This document shows positions 35,155 through 44,721 of a DNA stretch of 64,000 bases, piece by piece. This stretch comes from Promicromonospora sp. Populi. Lineage in GTDB: Bacteria; Actinomycetota; Actinomycetes; Actinomycetales; Cellulomonadaceae. Each line of letters opens with the position of its first letter. Positions within the stretch are counted from its first letter, which is position 1. Under the pieces are notes generated by a model that was not told the origin of the DNA, did not search any database, and worked only from the letters and a program-made list of their open reading frames with translations. The stretch is from the NCBI RefSeq assembly GCF_041081105.1, contig NZ_CP163528.1:3038001-3102000 (forward strand). The letters run 5' to 3'. Made by a program: the position numbers and the translations under genes.

Positions 35155-35302
35155 CAGCGATCCTCTCGTCCACCCGCACGGCCGTCGCGCGGACCGGACG
35201 CATCGTCGCGCCGGGTTGTTGAGCATCGTTCTGTGCCGGGGTCGATCGAGTCAAGGTTTGTGACCGATGTTGCTAAATTGACACCTGTGCCGATATCGGC
35301 AC
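35155..35302 (-). promoter_or_regulatory. Promoter and 16-bp palindrome of the ABC operon
   Basis: On the minus strand TTGACT is followed after 18 bp by AACGAT, a plausible promoter. Upstream of it, at 35287-35302, lies the perfect palindrome GTGCCGATATCGGCAC. It could be an operator for the ABC operon or for genes on the other side. No regulator gene is adjacent. Confidence 0.45.
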
Positions 35303-35366
35303 TTCGCGCACCTGCCCGGACGGACGATAGGCTGTGCGCACTGGCCCGGGCCCTGCCCGACGCCGG

Positions 35367-35396
35367 GCTCGCCCCTCCCGTCTCGAGAGGGGCGAG
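35367..35396 (+). repeat. Hairpin directly before tRNA-Arg
   Basis: GCTCGCCCCTC pairs with GAGGGGCGAGC across a short loop. The right arm ends on the first base of the tRNA, so the stem lies in the 5' leader of the precursor. Confidence 0.55.
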
Positions 35397-35468
35397 CGCC
35401 TGTAGCTCAGTGGATAGAGCACCGCTCTCCTAAAGCGGGTGTCGGCAGTTCGAGTCTGCCCAGGCGCA
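35396..35468 (+). tRNA. tRNA-Arg (anticodon CCT)
   Basis: A 73-nt tRNA: acceptor GCGCCTG/CAGGCGC, D-arm with AGTGGATAGAGC, anticodon loop CTCCTAA (CCT, reading AGG arginine codons), T-arm GGCAGTTCGAGTCTGCC. The CCA is not encoded. AGG is a rare codon in such a GC-rich genome. Confidence 0.95.
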
Positions 35469-35469
35469 C

Positions 35470-36690
35470 CTAACGCGCGGCGAGCACCGCGGCGGGCCGT
35501 TCGGTCCGCGCGGCACGCTCGCCGCCCCGGACCCGCGTGGCCACCACCATGACCACCAGCCCGGCCAGGGTCACGGCGGCGCCCGCCCACAGCGGCGACG
35601 TGTAGCCGAGGCCGGCGGCCAGGGTCAGGCCACCCACCCAGGCGCCGAACGCGTTGCCGATGTTGAACGCGGCAATGTTCGCGCCGGAGGCGAGCGTCGG
35701 GGCCACGGCGGCGTGCCGCATGACCCGCATCTGCAGACCCGGCCCCACCGCGAACCCGACCGCGCCCATCAGGAACAGGCCGGCCAGCGTCGCGACCTGG
35801 CTGTTGGCCGTCAGCGCGAAGCCCGCCAGGACCACGGTGAGCAGCGCCAGCAGGGTGAGCAATGTGGTGCCGAGGTTCCGGTCGGCCGCCTTGCCGCCCA
35901 CCAGGTTCCCCACAAAGAGGCCCGCGCCGAACAGCATCAGCAGCCACGGCACCGTCGAGCTCGCGAACCCGCTCACCTCGGTGAGGGTGAAGGCGATGTA
36001 GGTGAACGCGCCGAACATGCCGCCGAACCCGAACACCGTCACCGCGAGCGAGAGCCAGACCTGCGGCGCCCGGAACACGGCCAGCTCGCCCCGCAGGCCC
36101 GGTCCGGCCTGCCCGCTGGCGCCCGCGGCGTCGTCGGGCACACCGATCCGGGCGGGGACCAGGAGCGCGATGCCGACGAACGCGAGCACGCCGATGGCGG
36201 TGATCGCCCAGAACGTGGAGCGCCAGCCGGCGGCCTGCCCGAGCAGCGTGCCGAACGGCACCCCGAGCACGTTGGCGACCGTCAGCCCGGTGAACATGAT
36301 CGAGATGGCGGCAGCACGACGCTCCTTGGCCACCAGGTCAGCGGCGACGACTGCCCCGATGCCGAAGAAGGCACCGTGGCACAGCGCCGCGACGACCCGG
36401 CCCAGCATCATCAGCTCGTAGCTCGGGGCGATGGCGGACACCAGGTTGCCCGCGATGAACAGGACCATCAGCCCGAGCAGGGCCTTCCTCCGGTCCATCC
36501 GGTTCAGGGCGGCGGTGAGGCCCACCGCGCCCACCGCGACGGACAGGGCATAACCCGAGATGAGGTATCCGGCGACCGTCTCGGTGACACCGAAGTCCGT
36601 GGCCACCGCGGGCAGCAGGCCCATGATGACGAACTCGGTGAGGCCGATGCCGAAGCCCCCGATGGCGAGGGCCCACAGGGCAGCAGGCAT
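35470..36690 (-). CDS. MFS transporter, DHA1 (AraJ/Cmx-like)
   Basis: A 406-residue transporter with twelve predicted helices. It begins IGGFGIGLTEFVIMGLLPAVA, the signature of the AraJ/Cmx/PbuE group of drug or sugar efflux proteins, and has motif A-like NRMDRRKALLG after helix 2. The ATG at 36690 follows AAGGAGAACTGCC. It lies downstream of the aldo/keto reductase on the same strand, but tandem repeats separate them. Confidence 0.88.
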   Translation of the reverse strand: MPAALWALAIGGFGIGLTEFVIMGLLPAVATDFGVTETVAGYLISGYALSVAVGAVGLTAALNRMDRRKALLGLMVLFIAGNLVSAIAPSYELMMLGRVVAALCHGAFFGIGAVVAADLVAKERRAAAISIMFTGLTVANVLGVPFGTLLGQAAGWRSTFWAITAIGVLAFVGIALLVPARIGVPDDAAGASGQAGPGLRGELAVFRAPQVWLSLAVTVFGFGGMFGAFTYIAFTLTEVSGFASSTVPWLLMLFGAGLFVGNLVGGKAADRNLGTTLLTLLALLTVVLAGFALTANSQVATLAGLFLMGAVGFAVGPGLQMRVMRHAAVAPTLASGANIAAFNIGNAFGAWVGGLTLAAGLGYTSPLWAGAAVTLAGLVVMVVATRVRGGERAARTERPAAVLAAR

Positions 36691-36701
36691 GGCAGTTCTC
36701 C

Positions 36702-36752
36702 TTGGTCAGGCGGGGGCGTTGGTCAGGCGGGGACGTTGGTCAGGCGGGGACG
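36702..36752. repeat. Three tandem 17-bp repeats
   Basis: TTGGTCAGGCGGGG(G/A)CG is repeated three times head to tail between the aldo/keto reductase gene and the MFS gene, overlapping the ribosome binding site region of the latter. Copies 2 and 3 are identical. Confidence 0.85.
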
Positions 36753-36759
36753 AGCAGGG

Positions 36760-37617
36760 TCAGCCGTTGAAGGTGTCGGGGTGCAGACCGGTGCGGCCGT
36801 CGCGGTCGAGCGCATCGATCGCGACGACCTCCGCCACGGTCAGCTCGAAGCCGAACAGGTCGAGGTTCGACGCGATGCGCGACGGCGTGACCGACTTGGG
36901 GATCACTACGTTCCCGTGCTGCAGGTGCCAGCGCAGCACCACCTGAGCCGGTGTTACGCCGTGCGCCTCGGCGGCGGCGGTCACCGGCGCCGCGCCGAGC
37001 ACCGCGCCCTGCGCGAGCGGGCTCCACGCCTCGGTGACGATCCCGAGGCCCGCGTGGTGGGCGCGCAGCTCGCGCTGCTGCAGCGCGGGGTGCAGCTCCA
37101 CCTGGTTGACGACCGGCCGCACCCCGGTCGCCGCGATGATCGCGTCGAGGTGCGCGGGCTGGAAGTTGGAGACGCCGATCTCGCGGACCAGGCCGGCCTC
37201 GCGGGCCTCGATGAGCCCCTCCCAGGCCGCGACGTACAGACCGAGGCCCGGCGCAGGCCAGTGGATCAGGTACAGGTCGAGGGCGTCGAGGCCGAGCAGC
37301 TCAAGGGTGCGCTCCAGCGCGGGCCGCACGGCGTCACGCGCCATCGAGTCGACCCACAGCTTGCTGGTCACGAACACCTCGTCGCGAGCCAGGCCGGACT
37401 CCGCGAGGGCGCGGCCCACGCCTGCCTCGTTGCCGTAGACCGCCGCGGTGTCGACGCTCCGGTAGCCGGCTTCGAGCGCGTGGCTGACGGCGCGGGTCGT
37501 CTCGGCGTCGGGCACCTGGAAGACGCCGAACCCGGCCTGCGGCATGGTCGCGCCGGGACGGATGGCGTTCGGGAGGGCGACGGCGGGGGTCGAGACGGCG
37601 GGGACGAGGGATGACAT
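36760..37617 (-). CDS. Aldo/keto reductase, 2,5-diketogluconate reductase-like
   Basis: A 285-residue NADPH-dependent reductase of the AKR5-like group. The catalytic tetrad is visible: Asp and Tyr in SVDTAAVYGNE, Lys in TSKLW, and His in YLIHWP. The coenzyme end IPKSVTPSRIASNLD is also present. The ATG at 37617 follows CCAAGGAGCCCC. It is divergent from a MarR gene, which probably controls it. Confidence 0.92.
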   Translation of the reverse strand: MSSLVPAVSTPAVALPNAIRPGATMPQAGFGVFQVPDAETTRAVSHALEAGYRSVDTAAVYGNEAGVGRALAESGLARDEVFVTSKLWVDSMARDAVRPALERTLELLGLDALDLYLIHWPAPGLGLYVAAWEGLIEAREAGLVREIGVSNFQPAHLDAIIAATGVRPVVNQVELHPALQQRELRAHHAGLGIVTEAWSPLAQGAVLGAAPVTAAAEAHGVTPAQVVLRWHLQHGNVVIPKSVTPSRIASNLDLFGFELTVAEVVAIDALDRDGRTGLHPDTFNG

Positions 37618-37788
37618 GGGGCTCCTTGGCTGTTCTCCGAGCGACGCAGCTCATGCGTGCGCGGCATCCTGGCGTACGCGGTTATTTGCACACGCCTCCT
37701 AGATACTTGCACGCGCGCACTAGTTGCACAAGCGCTATAGTTTGGAGACGGACATCACGCCCGACATCACGCCCGACAAGGAGGGCCC
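37618..37788. promoter_or_regulatory. AKR-MarR divergent promoter with TTGCAC repeats
   Basis: TTGCAC occurs three times in direct orientation (37686, 37707, 37724). The second lies in an imperfect palindrome, ACTTGCACGCGCGCACTAGT. TATAGT at 37736-37741 is a possible -10 for the MarR gene. GACATCACGCCC is repeated twice at 37751-37774 in the leader. MarR binding around 37700-37735 is likely. Confidence 0.5.
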
Positions 37789-38238
37789 ATGGGAATCGCC
37801 GACGACGCCGTCGAGATCCGCGCCCAGGGCTGGCGAACGCTCGCCGCACTGCACGGTCTGATCGACACCGCGCTCGAACGCGCGCTGCAGGCCGAGCACG
37901 GCCTCACCGTCGTGGAGTACACCGTGCTGGACGCCCTGTCCCGGCAGGACGGCTGGCACATGCGCATGCAGCAGCTCGGCCGCGCCACCGCGCTCTCGCC
38001 GAGCGCCACGACGCGCCTGGTCAACCGCCTGGAGGACCGCGCGCTGCTGACGCGAGTGCTGTGCCAGGACGACCGCCGCGGGATCTACACCGAGCTCACG
38101 AAGGCCGGCGAGAAGCTCCTCCTCGCGGCGCGCCCCACGCACGACCGGGCCCTGCAGGAGGCGCTGCAGGAGGCGGAAGAGGTTCCGGAGCTCGCTTCGC
38201 TGGTGGGCGCGCTGGGCACTGTCGGCGCCGCGGTCTGA
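37789..38238 (+). CDS. MarR-family transcriptional regulator
   Basis: A 149-residue winged-helix regulator. The DNA-binding part, MQQLGRATALSPSATTRLVNRLEDRALL, is followed by the wing QDDRRGIYTELTKAG. The ATG at 37789 follows AAGGAGGGCCC. Its divergent partner is the aldo/keto reductase. The inducing ligand is unknown. Confidence 0.92.
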   Translation: MGIADDAVEIRAQGWRTLAALHGLIDTALERALQAEHGLTVVEYTVLDALSRQDGWHMRMQQLGRATALSPSATTRLVNRLEDRALLTRVLCQDDRRGIYTELTKAGEKLLLAARPTHDRALQEALQEAEEVPELASLVGALGTVGAAV

Positions 38239-38448
38239 CCGCTCCCCGCGAGTGGGACCGGCCAGCAGCGACGTGCTGACCGGACTGCGCCCCGGAATCG
38301 GCGCACCGGGTACGCCGAGTCCGGGGCGCAGTCCGAACCAAGCCACTGACTCGCCATGCCAGCTAAGGCGAGTCAGTGGCTTGGTCCGACCAGCATGCTG
38401 ACTCGCCGTATCGGGTATGGCGAGTCAGTGGCGGAGGCTGGCTGCGGG
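38239..38448. repeat. Three hairpins in a convergent gap
   Basis: Three consecutive hairpins fill the gap between the MarR gene and the convergent ROK gene. Hairpin 1 (38281-38334) has a 16-bp perfect outer stem, CGGACTGCGCCCCGGA, and an inner 6-bp stem. Hairpin 2 (38337-38385) has a perfect 19-bp stem ending in CTGACTCGCC. Hairpin 3 (38398-38428) repeats the CTGACTCGCC/GGCGAGTCAG stem with another loop. No gene is present. Confidence 0.8.
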
Positions 38449-39669
38449 TCAGACCCAGGCTGCCGGGTGCGCCAGCACCGCCTGCAGCACCTCGCGTGCG
38501 CCACCCGTTAGCGCCGCCTGGGGGCCGGCCTGGGCGGCCCTGACCTGCAGGTCCACGAACGGCGCGGCGAGCACACGGTCGGCGAGCACGGCCTCGACGT
38601 CGGCCCGCAGCCAGGGCAGCAGCTCGGTGTACGCGCCGCCCAGCACGATCGTGCCGATGTCGAGCAGGTTCACGAAGTCCGCGAGAGCCGAGCCAAGGGC
38701 GCGGCCGGCGGGCAACCCTGCGCCGTCGGCCAGCCCGGAGCCGCCGTCGGACAAAAGGGCGACGAGCGAGCTCAAGGGGGCGGACGGCGGGAGGCCCGCC
38801 GCGCGCATCATCGCGTCCTTGCCCGCGTACTGCTCCAGGCAGCCGAACGCGCCGCACGAGCAGCGCGGCCCAGCCGGGTCGACCACCACGTGCCCGATCT
38901 CGCCGTTCCACCCGCGCTCACCCAGGAAGAGCTTGCGGTCGACGACTATCGCCCCGCCGATGCCGACGTCGCCCGAGACGAAGATGAAGGAGTCGGGGGC
39001 GGCGACGTCCGACCCGCCGGCCAGCTCCGCGAGCGCCGCGAGCTTGGCCTCGTTGGCGATGCGCACCTCGGTGTCGCCGAGCGCGAGCAGCGGGACCGGC
39101 GCCAGCGACGACCAGCCCAGGTTGGGCGCCACCTCGAGGAGCCCGGTGCGGGGGTCGACGAGGCCGGGCAGGGCCAGCCGCGCGCCGGCGACCCGCATGC
39201 CTGACACCGCGACGTCGTCGGACACCTCACGGGCGAGCTTGCCGAGCCGGCGCAGCACCACTGCGGGGTCGCCGTCGTGGAACTCGCCCGGGACCACGTT
39301 GTTCGTCACGACGTCGCCCGTGAGATCGAGTACCCGCACGCCCAGGTAGTCCACGTTCACCTCGAGCCCGAGGCCGACGACGGACCGTGGCGCGGGGACC
39401 AGCGGGACGGCTGGCCGCCCGGCGCGCCCGCCGTACACGGCCGGCAGCTCGCGGACGAGCCGGGCGGCCACGAGCTGGTCGACGAGCGTGGAGACCGTGG
39501 CGCGGGTGAGGCCGGTCGCGGCGGCCACGCCGGCGCGCGAGAGTGGTTCCGGCACCTCGAACACCGCGCGCGCGACCAGCTCCAGGTTGCGTTCGCGCAG
39601 GGTGTGCTGGCGGGCGGCCCCGGGGCCGGTCCGTGCGGTGGTCTCGCGTGCGGTCCCTGCGGTGGTCAC
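38449..39669 (-). CDS. xylR: ROK-family repressor, probable XylR
   Basis: A 406-residue protein with an N-terminal winged helix ([30 protein letters not shown]) and a ROK sugar-kinase-like domain. The zinc motif [14 protein letters not shown] is present near residue 275. The divergent xylA gene makes it the likely xylose repressor. The GTG at 39669 lies 6 nt after TACAGT (leaderless). The gene faces away from xylA across 90 bp. Confidence 0.87.
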   Translation of the reverse strand: MTTAGTARETTARTGPGAARQHTLRERNLELVARAVFEVPEPLSRAGVAAATGLTRATVSTLVDQLVAARLVRELPAVYGGRAGRPAVPLVPAPRSVVGLGLEVNVDYLGVRVLDLTGDVVTNNVVPGEFHDGDPAVVLRRLGKLAREVSDDVAVSGMRVAGARLALPGLVDPRTGLLEVAPNLGWSSLAPVPLLALGDTEVRIANEAKLAALAELAGGSDVAAPDSFIFVSGDVGIGGAIVVDRKLFLGERGWNGEIGHVVVDPAGPRCSCGAFGCLEQYAGKDAMMRAAGLPPSAPLSSLVALLSDGGSGLADGAGLPAGRALGSALADFVNLLDIGTIVLGGAYTELLPWLRADVEAVLADRVLAAPFVDLQVRAAQAGPQAALTGGAREVLQAVLAHPAAWV

Positions 39670-39759
39670 GCCTTGACTGTAGCTGAGGCACGGGCAATAG
39701 TTCAGTCGTACAACAAATGCGGCGCCGCGCACCGGGGCCGCCTCGATGAGGAGACCCGC
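39670..39759. promoter_or_regulatory. xylR-xylA divergent control region
   Basis: The 90-bp region holds the repressor's -10 (TACAGT on the minus strand). GTTCAGTCGTACAAC lies at about 39700-39714, with GTT and AAC ends. It could be part of the ROK operator. The symmetry is weak beyond the ends. Confidence 0.35.
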
Positions 39760-40914
39760 GTGAGCGACATCAAGTACTCGTTCGGCCTGTGGACCATCGG
39801 CTGGCCCGCCGCCGACCCGTTCGGCACGGCGACCCGCCCCGACCTGGACCCCGCCGAATCCGTCCGCAAGCTCGCCGACCTCGGCGCCTGGGGCTTCACG
39901 TTCCACGACAACGACGTCTACCCCTTCGGCTCCGACGAGTCCGAGCGCACCAAGCACATCGACTCCGTCAAGCGGGCCGCCGCGGAGACCGGCATGGTCT
40001 GCGAGATGGTGACCACGAACACCTTCACGCACCCCGTGTTCAAGGACGGCGCGTTCACCTCCAACAACCGCGAGGTGCGCCGCTTCGGCCTGCGCAAGGT
40101 GCTGCGCAACGTGGACCTGGCCGCCGACATGGGCGCCTCCACGTTTGTCATGTGGGGCGGCCGTGAGGGCACCGAGTACGACAACTCGAAGGACCTCAAC
40201 GCCGCGCACGCTCGCTACGCCGAGGGCATCGACACCGTCGCCTCCTACATCAAGGAGAAGGGCTACGGCCTGCGCATCGCGCTGGAGCCCAAGCCGAACG
40301 AGCCGCGCGGCGACATCTTCCTGCCGACCATCGGCCACGCCATCGCGCTGATCGACTCGCTCGACAACGCCGACATCGTGGGCCTCAACCCGGAGACGGG
40401 CCACGAGCAGATGGCCGGCCTCAACTACACGCACGGCCTGGCCCTGGCCCTGCACCTCGGCAAGCTGTTCCACATCGACCTGAACGGCCAGCACGGCCCG
40501 CGGTACGACCAGGACCTCGTGTTCGGTCACGGCGACCTGCTGTCCGCGTTCTTCACGGTCGACCTGCTGGAGAACGGCTTCCCGAACGGCGGACCCCGCT
40601 ACGAGGGACCGCGCCACTTCGACTACAAGCCGTCGCGCACCGAGTACCTCGACGGCGTGTGGGAGTCGGCCAAGGCCAACATGGCGACCTACGACATGCT
40701 GGCGGCCAAGGCCGCTCAGTACCGGGCCGACCCCGAGGTCCAGGCCGCGTTCGAGCACGCCGGGATCTTCGAGCTGGGCCAGCCGACCCTGGCCGACGGC
40801 GAGTCGTTCGACTCGTTCCTGGCAGAGTCCGACCCGGACATCGAGGCCCTGGCGGAACGTGACTACGGCCTGGTCCGCCTCCACCAGCTCGCCCTGACCC
40901 ACCTGATCGGCTGA
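39760..40914 (+). CDS. xylA: Xylose isomerase
   Basis: A 384-residue class I enzyme converting D-xylose to D-xylulose, of the short actinomycete type. Visible motifs are [10 protein letters not shown] (catalytic His49), [18 protein letters not shown] (metal and proton-shuttle residues), [19 protein letters not shown] and FHIDLNGQ. The GTG at 39760 follows GAGGAGACCCGC. xylB follows after a large hairpin. Confidence 0.97.
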   Translation: MSDIKYSFGLWTIGWPAADPFGTATRPDLDPAESVRKLADLGAWGFTFHDNDVYPFGSDESERTKHIDSVKRAAAETGMVCEMVTTNTFTHPVFKDGAFTSNNREVRRFGLRKVLRNVDLAADMGASTFVMWGGREGTEYDNSKDLNAAHARYAEGIDTVASYIKEKGYGLRIALEPKPNEPRGDIFLPTIGHAIALIDSLDNADIVGLNPETGHEQMAGLNYTHGLALALHLGKLFHIDLNGQHGPRYDQDLVFGHGDLLSAFFTVDLLENGFPNGGPRYEGPRHFDYKPSRTEYLDGVWESAKANMATYDMLAAKAAQYRADPEVQAAFEHAGIFELGQPTLADGESFDSFLAESDPDIEALAERDYGLVRLHQLALTHLIG

Positions 40915-40936
40915 CGCGCCGGTCCTCGACCGGCCA

Positions 40937-41006
40937 TCCCCTTCGAGACCTAGGTTTCTCCGCTTTCGACGCGCTCAAAGCGAAGAAACCTAGGTCTCGA
41001 AGGGGA
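40937..41006 (+). repeat. 29-bp stem hairpin between xylA and xylB
   Basis: A perfect 23-bp outer stem (40937-40959 with 40984-41006) continues after one mismatch into a 6-bp inner stem, CGCTTT/AAAGCG, around a 10-nt loop. It fills the xylA-xylB gap. No T-run follows, so partial termination or protection of xylA mRNA from 3' decay is more likely than full termination. Confidence 0.8.
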
Positions 41007-41081
41007 TTAGGCCGAACTGTGGCGCGGGTAGCGTGGTCAGCCGCGTCCCCCTTCCCTCCTCATCCCGTTTCTGGAGCATCG

Positions 41082-42581
41082 ATGCCCCTCGTCGCCGGCG
41101 TGGACACCTCCACGCAGTCCTGCAAGATCGTCGTGCGCGACGCCGAGACCGGCGCGCTCGTCCGGACCGGTTCCGCCAAGCACCCGGACGGCACCGAGGT
41201 GGATCCGCGGCACTGGTGGGACGCCTTCCAGGAGGCGGCCGCCGCGGCAGGCGGCTTGGCCGACGTCGCCGCGCTCGCCGTGGGCGGTCAGCAGCACGGT
41301 CTGGTGACGCTCGACGCCGAGGGCAACGTGATCCGGCCCGCGCTGCTCTGGAACGACAATCGCTCCGCGCCGTCGGCCGAGGCGCTGATCACCGAGCTGG
41401 GCGACGGCGACCGCGCGGCGGGCGCCCAGGCCTGGGCAGACGCCGTCGGCTCGGTGCTCGTGGCCTCCCTCACCGTCACCAAGCTGCGCTGGCTGCACGA
41501 CAACGAGCCGGAGAACGCGGCGCGCGTCGCCGCGGTGGCGCTCCCCCACGACTGGCTGTCGTGGCGCATCGCGGGCTATGGCCCCGCGGGCGACCCGGCC
41601 GCTCCCCTGGGGCCGCAGCTCGACAAGCTGTTCACGGACCGCTCGGATGCCTCCGGCACCGGGTACTACGACGCCGCCACCGGCCAGTACCGGCCTGACC
41701 TGCTGGAACGCGCCCTGGGGCGGACCGACGTCGTGCTGCCGCGGGTGGTCGGTGTGACCGAGGCGCGCGGTGTCGCGCACCCGACCGTCGCGGGGTCGAC
41801 GGTAGAGGGCGGGGCCCTGATCGGTCCCGGCGCCGGCGACAACGCCGGGGCGTCCCTGGGGCTCGGCATGACGCCGGGCGACATCGCCATCTCGATCGGC
41901 ACGTCGGGCGTGGTCTCCGCCGTCGCGCCCGAGCGCACCGCGGACGGGTCCGGCGCGATCAACGGCTTCGCGGACGCGACCGGCAACGCGCTCATGCTGG
42001 CCGTCACGCTCAACGCCGCGCGCGTCCTGGACGCGGCGCGCGAGGTGCTCGACGTCAACTTCGACGAGCTCGCCGAGCTCGCCCTCCAGGCCCCGCCCGG
42101 CTCCGACGGCCTGGTGCTCGTGCCCTACCTGGAGGGAGAGCGCACGCCCAACCGGCCCGACGCGACCGGCACCCTGCACGGCATCCGCCTCGTCACCTCG
42201 ACGCGCGCCCACCTGGCCCGCGCCTACATCGAAGGCATGCTGTGCGGTCTCGCCGACGGCCTCGACGCGCTGCGCGCGCAGGGTGTCGCGGTGGAACGCG
42301 TGATGCTGATCGGCGGCGCGGCGCAGTCCCCGGCCGTGCAGCGGATCGCCCCGCAGGTCTTCGGCCTGCCCATCGGCATCCCTGAGCCCGGGGAGTACGT
42401 GGCCGACGGCGCAGCACGGCAGGCCGCTTGGGTCCTCGCGTCGGCCGCGTCCGCGTCGAACGGGGGCGGTGCGGCCGGCGTCGTCGCGCCCGCGTGGTCC
42501 ACGACTATCGCGACCACCCTGGCCGCCGACCCACAGCCGGTGATCCGTGAGCAGTACGCGGCGGTCCGCGACCTGGTCTGA
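41082..42581 (+). CDS. xylB: Xylulokinase
   Basis: A 499-residue FGGY-family kinase phosphorylating D-xylulose. The N terminus [15 protein letters not shown] is the phosphate-binding strand, GGQQHGLV and LWNDNRS follow, and the C-terminal domain has [20 protein letters not shown] and [14 protein letters not shown]. The ATG at 41082 follows CTGGAGCATCG. It ends 10 bp from the convergent folA gene. Confidence 0.96.
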   Translation: MPLVAGVDTSTQSCKIVVRDAETGALVRTGSAKHPDGTEVDPRHWWDAFQEAAAAAGGLADVAALAVGGQQHGLVTLDAEGNVIRPALLWNDNRSAPSAEALITELGDGDRAAGAQAWADAVGSVLVASLTVTKLRWLHDNEPENAARVAAVALPHDWLSWRIAGYGPAGDPAAPLGPQLDKLFTDRSDASGTGYYDAATGQYRPDLLERALGRTDVVLPRVVGVTEARGVAHPTVAGSTVEGGALIGPGAGDNAGASLGLGMTPGDIAISIGTSGVVSAVAPERTADGSGAINGFADATGNALMLAVTLNAARVLDAAREVLDVNFDELAELALQAPPGSDGLVLVPYLEGERTPNRPDATGTLHGIRLVTSTRAHLARAYIEGMLCGLADGLDALRAQGVAVERVMLIGGAAQSPAVQRIAPQVFGLPIGIPEPGEYVADGAARQAAWVLASAASASNGGGAAGVVAPAWSTTIATTLAADPQPVIREQYAAVRDLV

Positions 42582-42591
42582 GCCGGCCGGG

Positions 42592-43104
42592 TCAGGCGCG
42601 CGTGTAGCGCAGGTGGCGGTAGCGGAGGCCCGACGTCGACGTCGCCCACTCGGTGGACGAGGTGACCGTCCACTCCGGGCCGATCTCGGGGGCGAACACG
42701 TCGCCGTCGAGCTCCGTGTTGATCTCGGAGACCTCGAGCACGTCGGCGATCGGCAGCGCCTCGTTGTAGATCTGGGACCCGCCCATCACCCAGATCTCGT
42801 CCCCGCCTGGTGCGTTCGCCGCGATCTCGAGCGCCTCGCCGATCGAGCCGACCGCTACGACGTCGCCCCCCGCGTCCGGTACACCCTCCCGGCCGCGCGA
42901 CGAGACCACCACGTTGGTCCGGCCGGGCAGGGGCCGCTTCGGCAGCGACTCCCAGGTGAGCCGCCCCATGACGACCGGGTGGCCCGAGGTGGTCCGCTTG
43001 AAGTGGGCGAAGTCCTCGGGCACGCGCCACGGGATGTCCCCGCCGGCGCCGATCACCGGCCGGCCACCGGCGTCACGAGCCTGCCCCCAGATGAGTCCGA
43101 TCAT
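42592..43104 (-). CDS. folA: Dihydrofolate reductase
   Basis: A 170-residue enzyme reducing dihydrofolate with NADPH. It shows GAGGDIPWRVPEDFAHFKRTT with the catalytic acidic residue, VVMGRLTWESLP, and VMGGSQIY. The ATG overlaps the thyA stop (TGATG), so the two are translationally coupled. DHFR regenerates the folate oxidised by ThyA. Confidence 0.97.
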   Translation of the reverse strand: MIGLIWGQARDAGGRPVIGAGGDIPWRVPEDFAHFKRTTSGHPVVMGRLTWESLPKRPLPGRTNVVVSSRGREGVPDAGGDVVAVGSIGEALEIAANAPGGDEIWVMGGSQIYNEALPIADVLEVSEINTELDGDVFAPEIGPEWTVTSSTEWATSTSGLRYRHLRYTRA

Positions 43105-43907
43105 CAGACTGCGATCGGGGCCTTGATGGTCGGGTGGGAGACGTACCCGAGCACCTCGATGTCCTCGAACTGATAGTCGAAGATCGACTCCCGCGGCGCG
43201 AGGCGCAACGAGGGGTACGGGTACGGGTCGCGCTCCAGCTGGGTGCGCACCTGCTCCACGTGGTTCTCGTAGATGTGCACGTCACCGCCGGTCCACACGA
43301 ACTCGCCGACCTCCAGCCCGGTCTGCGCCGCGACCATGTGCGTCAGCAGCGCGTACGAGGCGATGTTGAACGGGACACCGAGGAACAGGTCGGCCGAGCG
43401 CTGGTAGAGCTGGCAGCTGAGCTTGCCGTCCGCGACATAGAACTGGAACAGGGCGTGGCACGGCGGCAGCGCCATGTCGTCGACCTCGGCCGGGTTCCAC
43501 GCACTCACGATGTGCCGGCGCGAGTCCGGGTTGGTCCGGATCTGCTCGACCACCTTCGCGATCTGGTCCACGTGCCCGCCGTCGGGCGTGGGCCAGGAGC
43601 GCCACTGGACCCCGTACACGGGGCCGAGCTCGCCCGACTCGTCGGCCCAGTCGTCCCAGATCTTCACGCCGCGCTCCTGCAGCCAGCGCACGTTGGAGTC
43701 GCCGCGCAGGAACCACAGCAGCTCGTAGACGACCGACTTGAGGTGCACCCGCTTGGTCGTGATCAGGGGGAACCCCTCGGCGAGGTCGTACCGGATCTGT
43801 CGCCCGAAGACACTGCGTGTTCCCGTGCCGGTGCGGTCACCCTTGGGGGTGCCGGCGGCCAGCACGTCGCGGAGCAGGTCCTCGTACGGAGTATCGATCT
43901 CGGTCAT
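43104..43907 (-). CDS. thyA: Thymidylate synthase
   Basis: A 267-residue ThyA-type enzyme making dTMP from dUMP. Motifs include the Arg loop GDRTGTGT, the catalytic Cys in [30 protein letters not shown] and DVHIYENH. The ATG at 43907 lies 6 nt after TACGCT (leaderless). First gene of thyA-folA. Confidence 0.97.
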   Translation of the reverse strand: MTEIDTPYEDLLRDVLAAGTPKGDRTGTGTRSVFGRQIRYDLAEGFPLITTKRVHLKSVVYELLWFLRGDSNVRWLQERGVKIWDDWADESGELGPVYGVQWRSWPTPDGGHVDQIAKVVEQIRTNPDSRRHIVSAWNPAEVDDMALPPCHALFQFYVADGKLSCQLYQRSADLFLGVPFNIASYALLTHMVAAQTGLEVGEFVWTGGDVHIYENHVEQVRTQLERDPYPYPSLRLAPRESIFDYQFEDIEVLGYVSHPTIKAPIAV

Positions 43908-43952
43908 GCGGCAAGCGTAAGCCTGACCACTGACAGGACGCCGGAGCACGAC

Positions 43953-44543
43953 TCAGCCCTGCTGCGCCCGCAGCTCCTTGAGCCGCGCCCCACGACGGCG
44001 GTACAGCACACCCATCACCACGATCACGAGCGCCACCACACCGCCGAGCGCCGCGCCCCACGCGGAACCGCCGCGGAAGGCGGGCCCGTCGACGTCGAGG
44101 ATCCGCTCGCCCGCGTGCGCCGCCGCCGAGGTCCCCAGCACGATCCCGAGCGTCAGCAGGTTCGGCACCGCGAACAGGACGGCCAGCGCCAGGTATCCGC
44201 CGCGCACGCCCCAGGACCGGCGGGTGAGGACTGCCTGCGCCACGAAGAACACGGGGACCATCGTGAACAGCGCGCCGACGACCAGCCCCCACCAGGCCCC
44301 GGCCGTGAACGACCCGTCCACGGCGTTGCCGATCACCTGGGCCCACCAGCGCGGCAGGAACGCGGTCAGGAACAGGTACACGAGCCATACGGCCACGATC
44401 ACGGCGACGACGCCGAGCAGCCGCTGCACGATGTCCCGCCAGTTCGGCCGCCAGCTCGCGCCGCCCGTGGTCGGGCCGGTCGCTGTCGAACCACCCGCCG
44501 TCGGGCCGGTCGCCTGGGGCTCGCCGCTCGCGTTCTGCGCCAT
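43953..44543 (-). CDS. Small multi-span membrane protein, unknown
   Basis: A 196-residue protein with a Gly/Thr-rich N terminus (two GPT..GG repeats) and four predicted helices (about 38-62, 78-105, 115-140 and 163-182), ending in a basic tail. I recognise no family. The ATG at 44543 has no clear ribosome binding site. It lies upstream of thyA on the same strand, 45 bp away, and is divergent from osmC. Confidence 0.6.
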   Translation of the reverse strand: MAQNASGEPQATGPTAGGSTATGPTTGGASWRPNWRDIVQRLLGVVAVIVAVWLVYLFLTAFLPRWWAQVIGNAVDGSFTAGAWWGLVVGALFTMVPVFFVAQAVLTRRSWGVRGGYLALAVLFAVPNLLTLGIVLGTSAAAHAGERILDVDGPAFRGGSAWGAALGGVVALVIVVMGVLYRRRGARLKELRAQQG

Positions 44544-44721
44544 GACACGATCGTCGCAGCGCCCGGGCCGCCGTGCGCGCCGAACGGGGCCGCTGTGCGC
44601 GGAACGGCGGCGAACGGGAACGTCGCGCGCACGTTCCGCGTTGACAACTACGCCGACCGACCGGGACGCGCAGGACCTCAGGCTCGCGACCGTGTCGGTG
44701 ACCAGTGGAAGGATCATCCTC

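Noticed and set aside
36702..36752. A CRISPR array or minisatellite gene
   Set aside because: The three units are directly adjacent with no spacers, and the stretch is non-coding.
38281..38428. A CRISPR array
   Set aside because: The repeats are inverted arms of hairpins, only two copies are present, and there are no regular spacers or cas genes.
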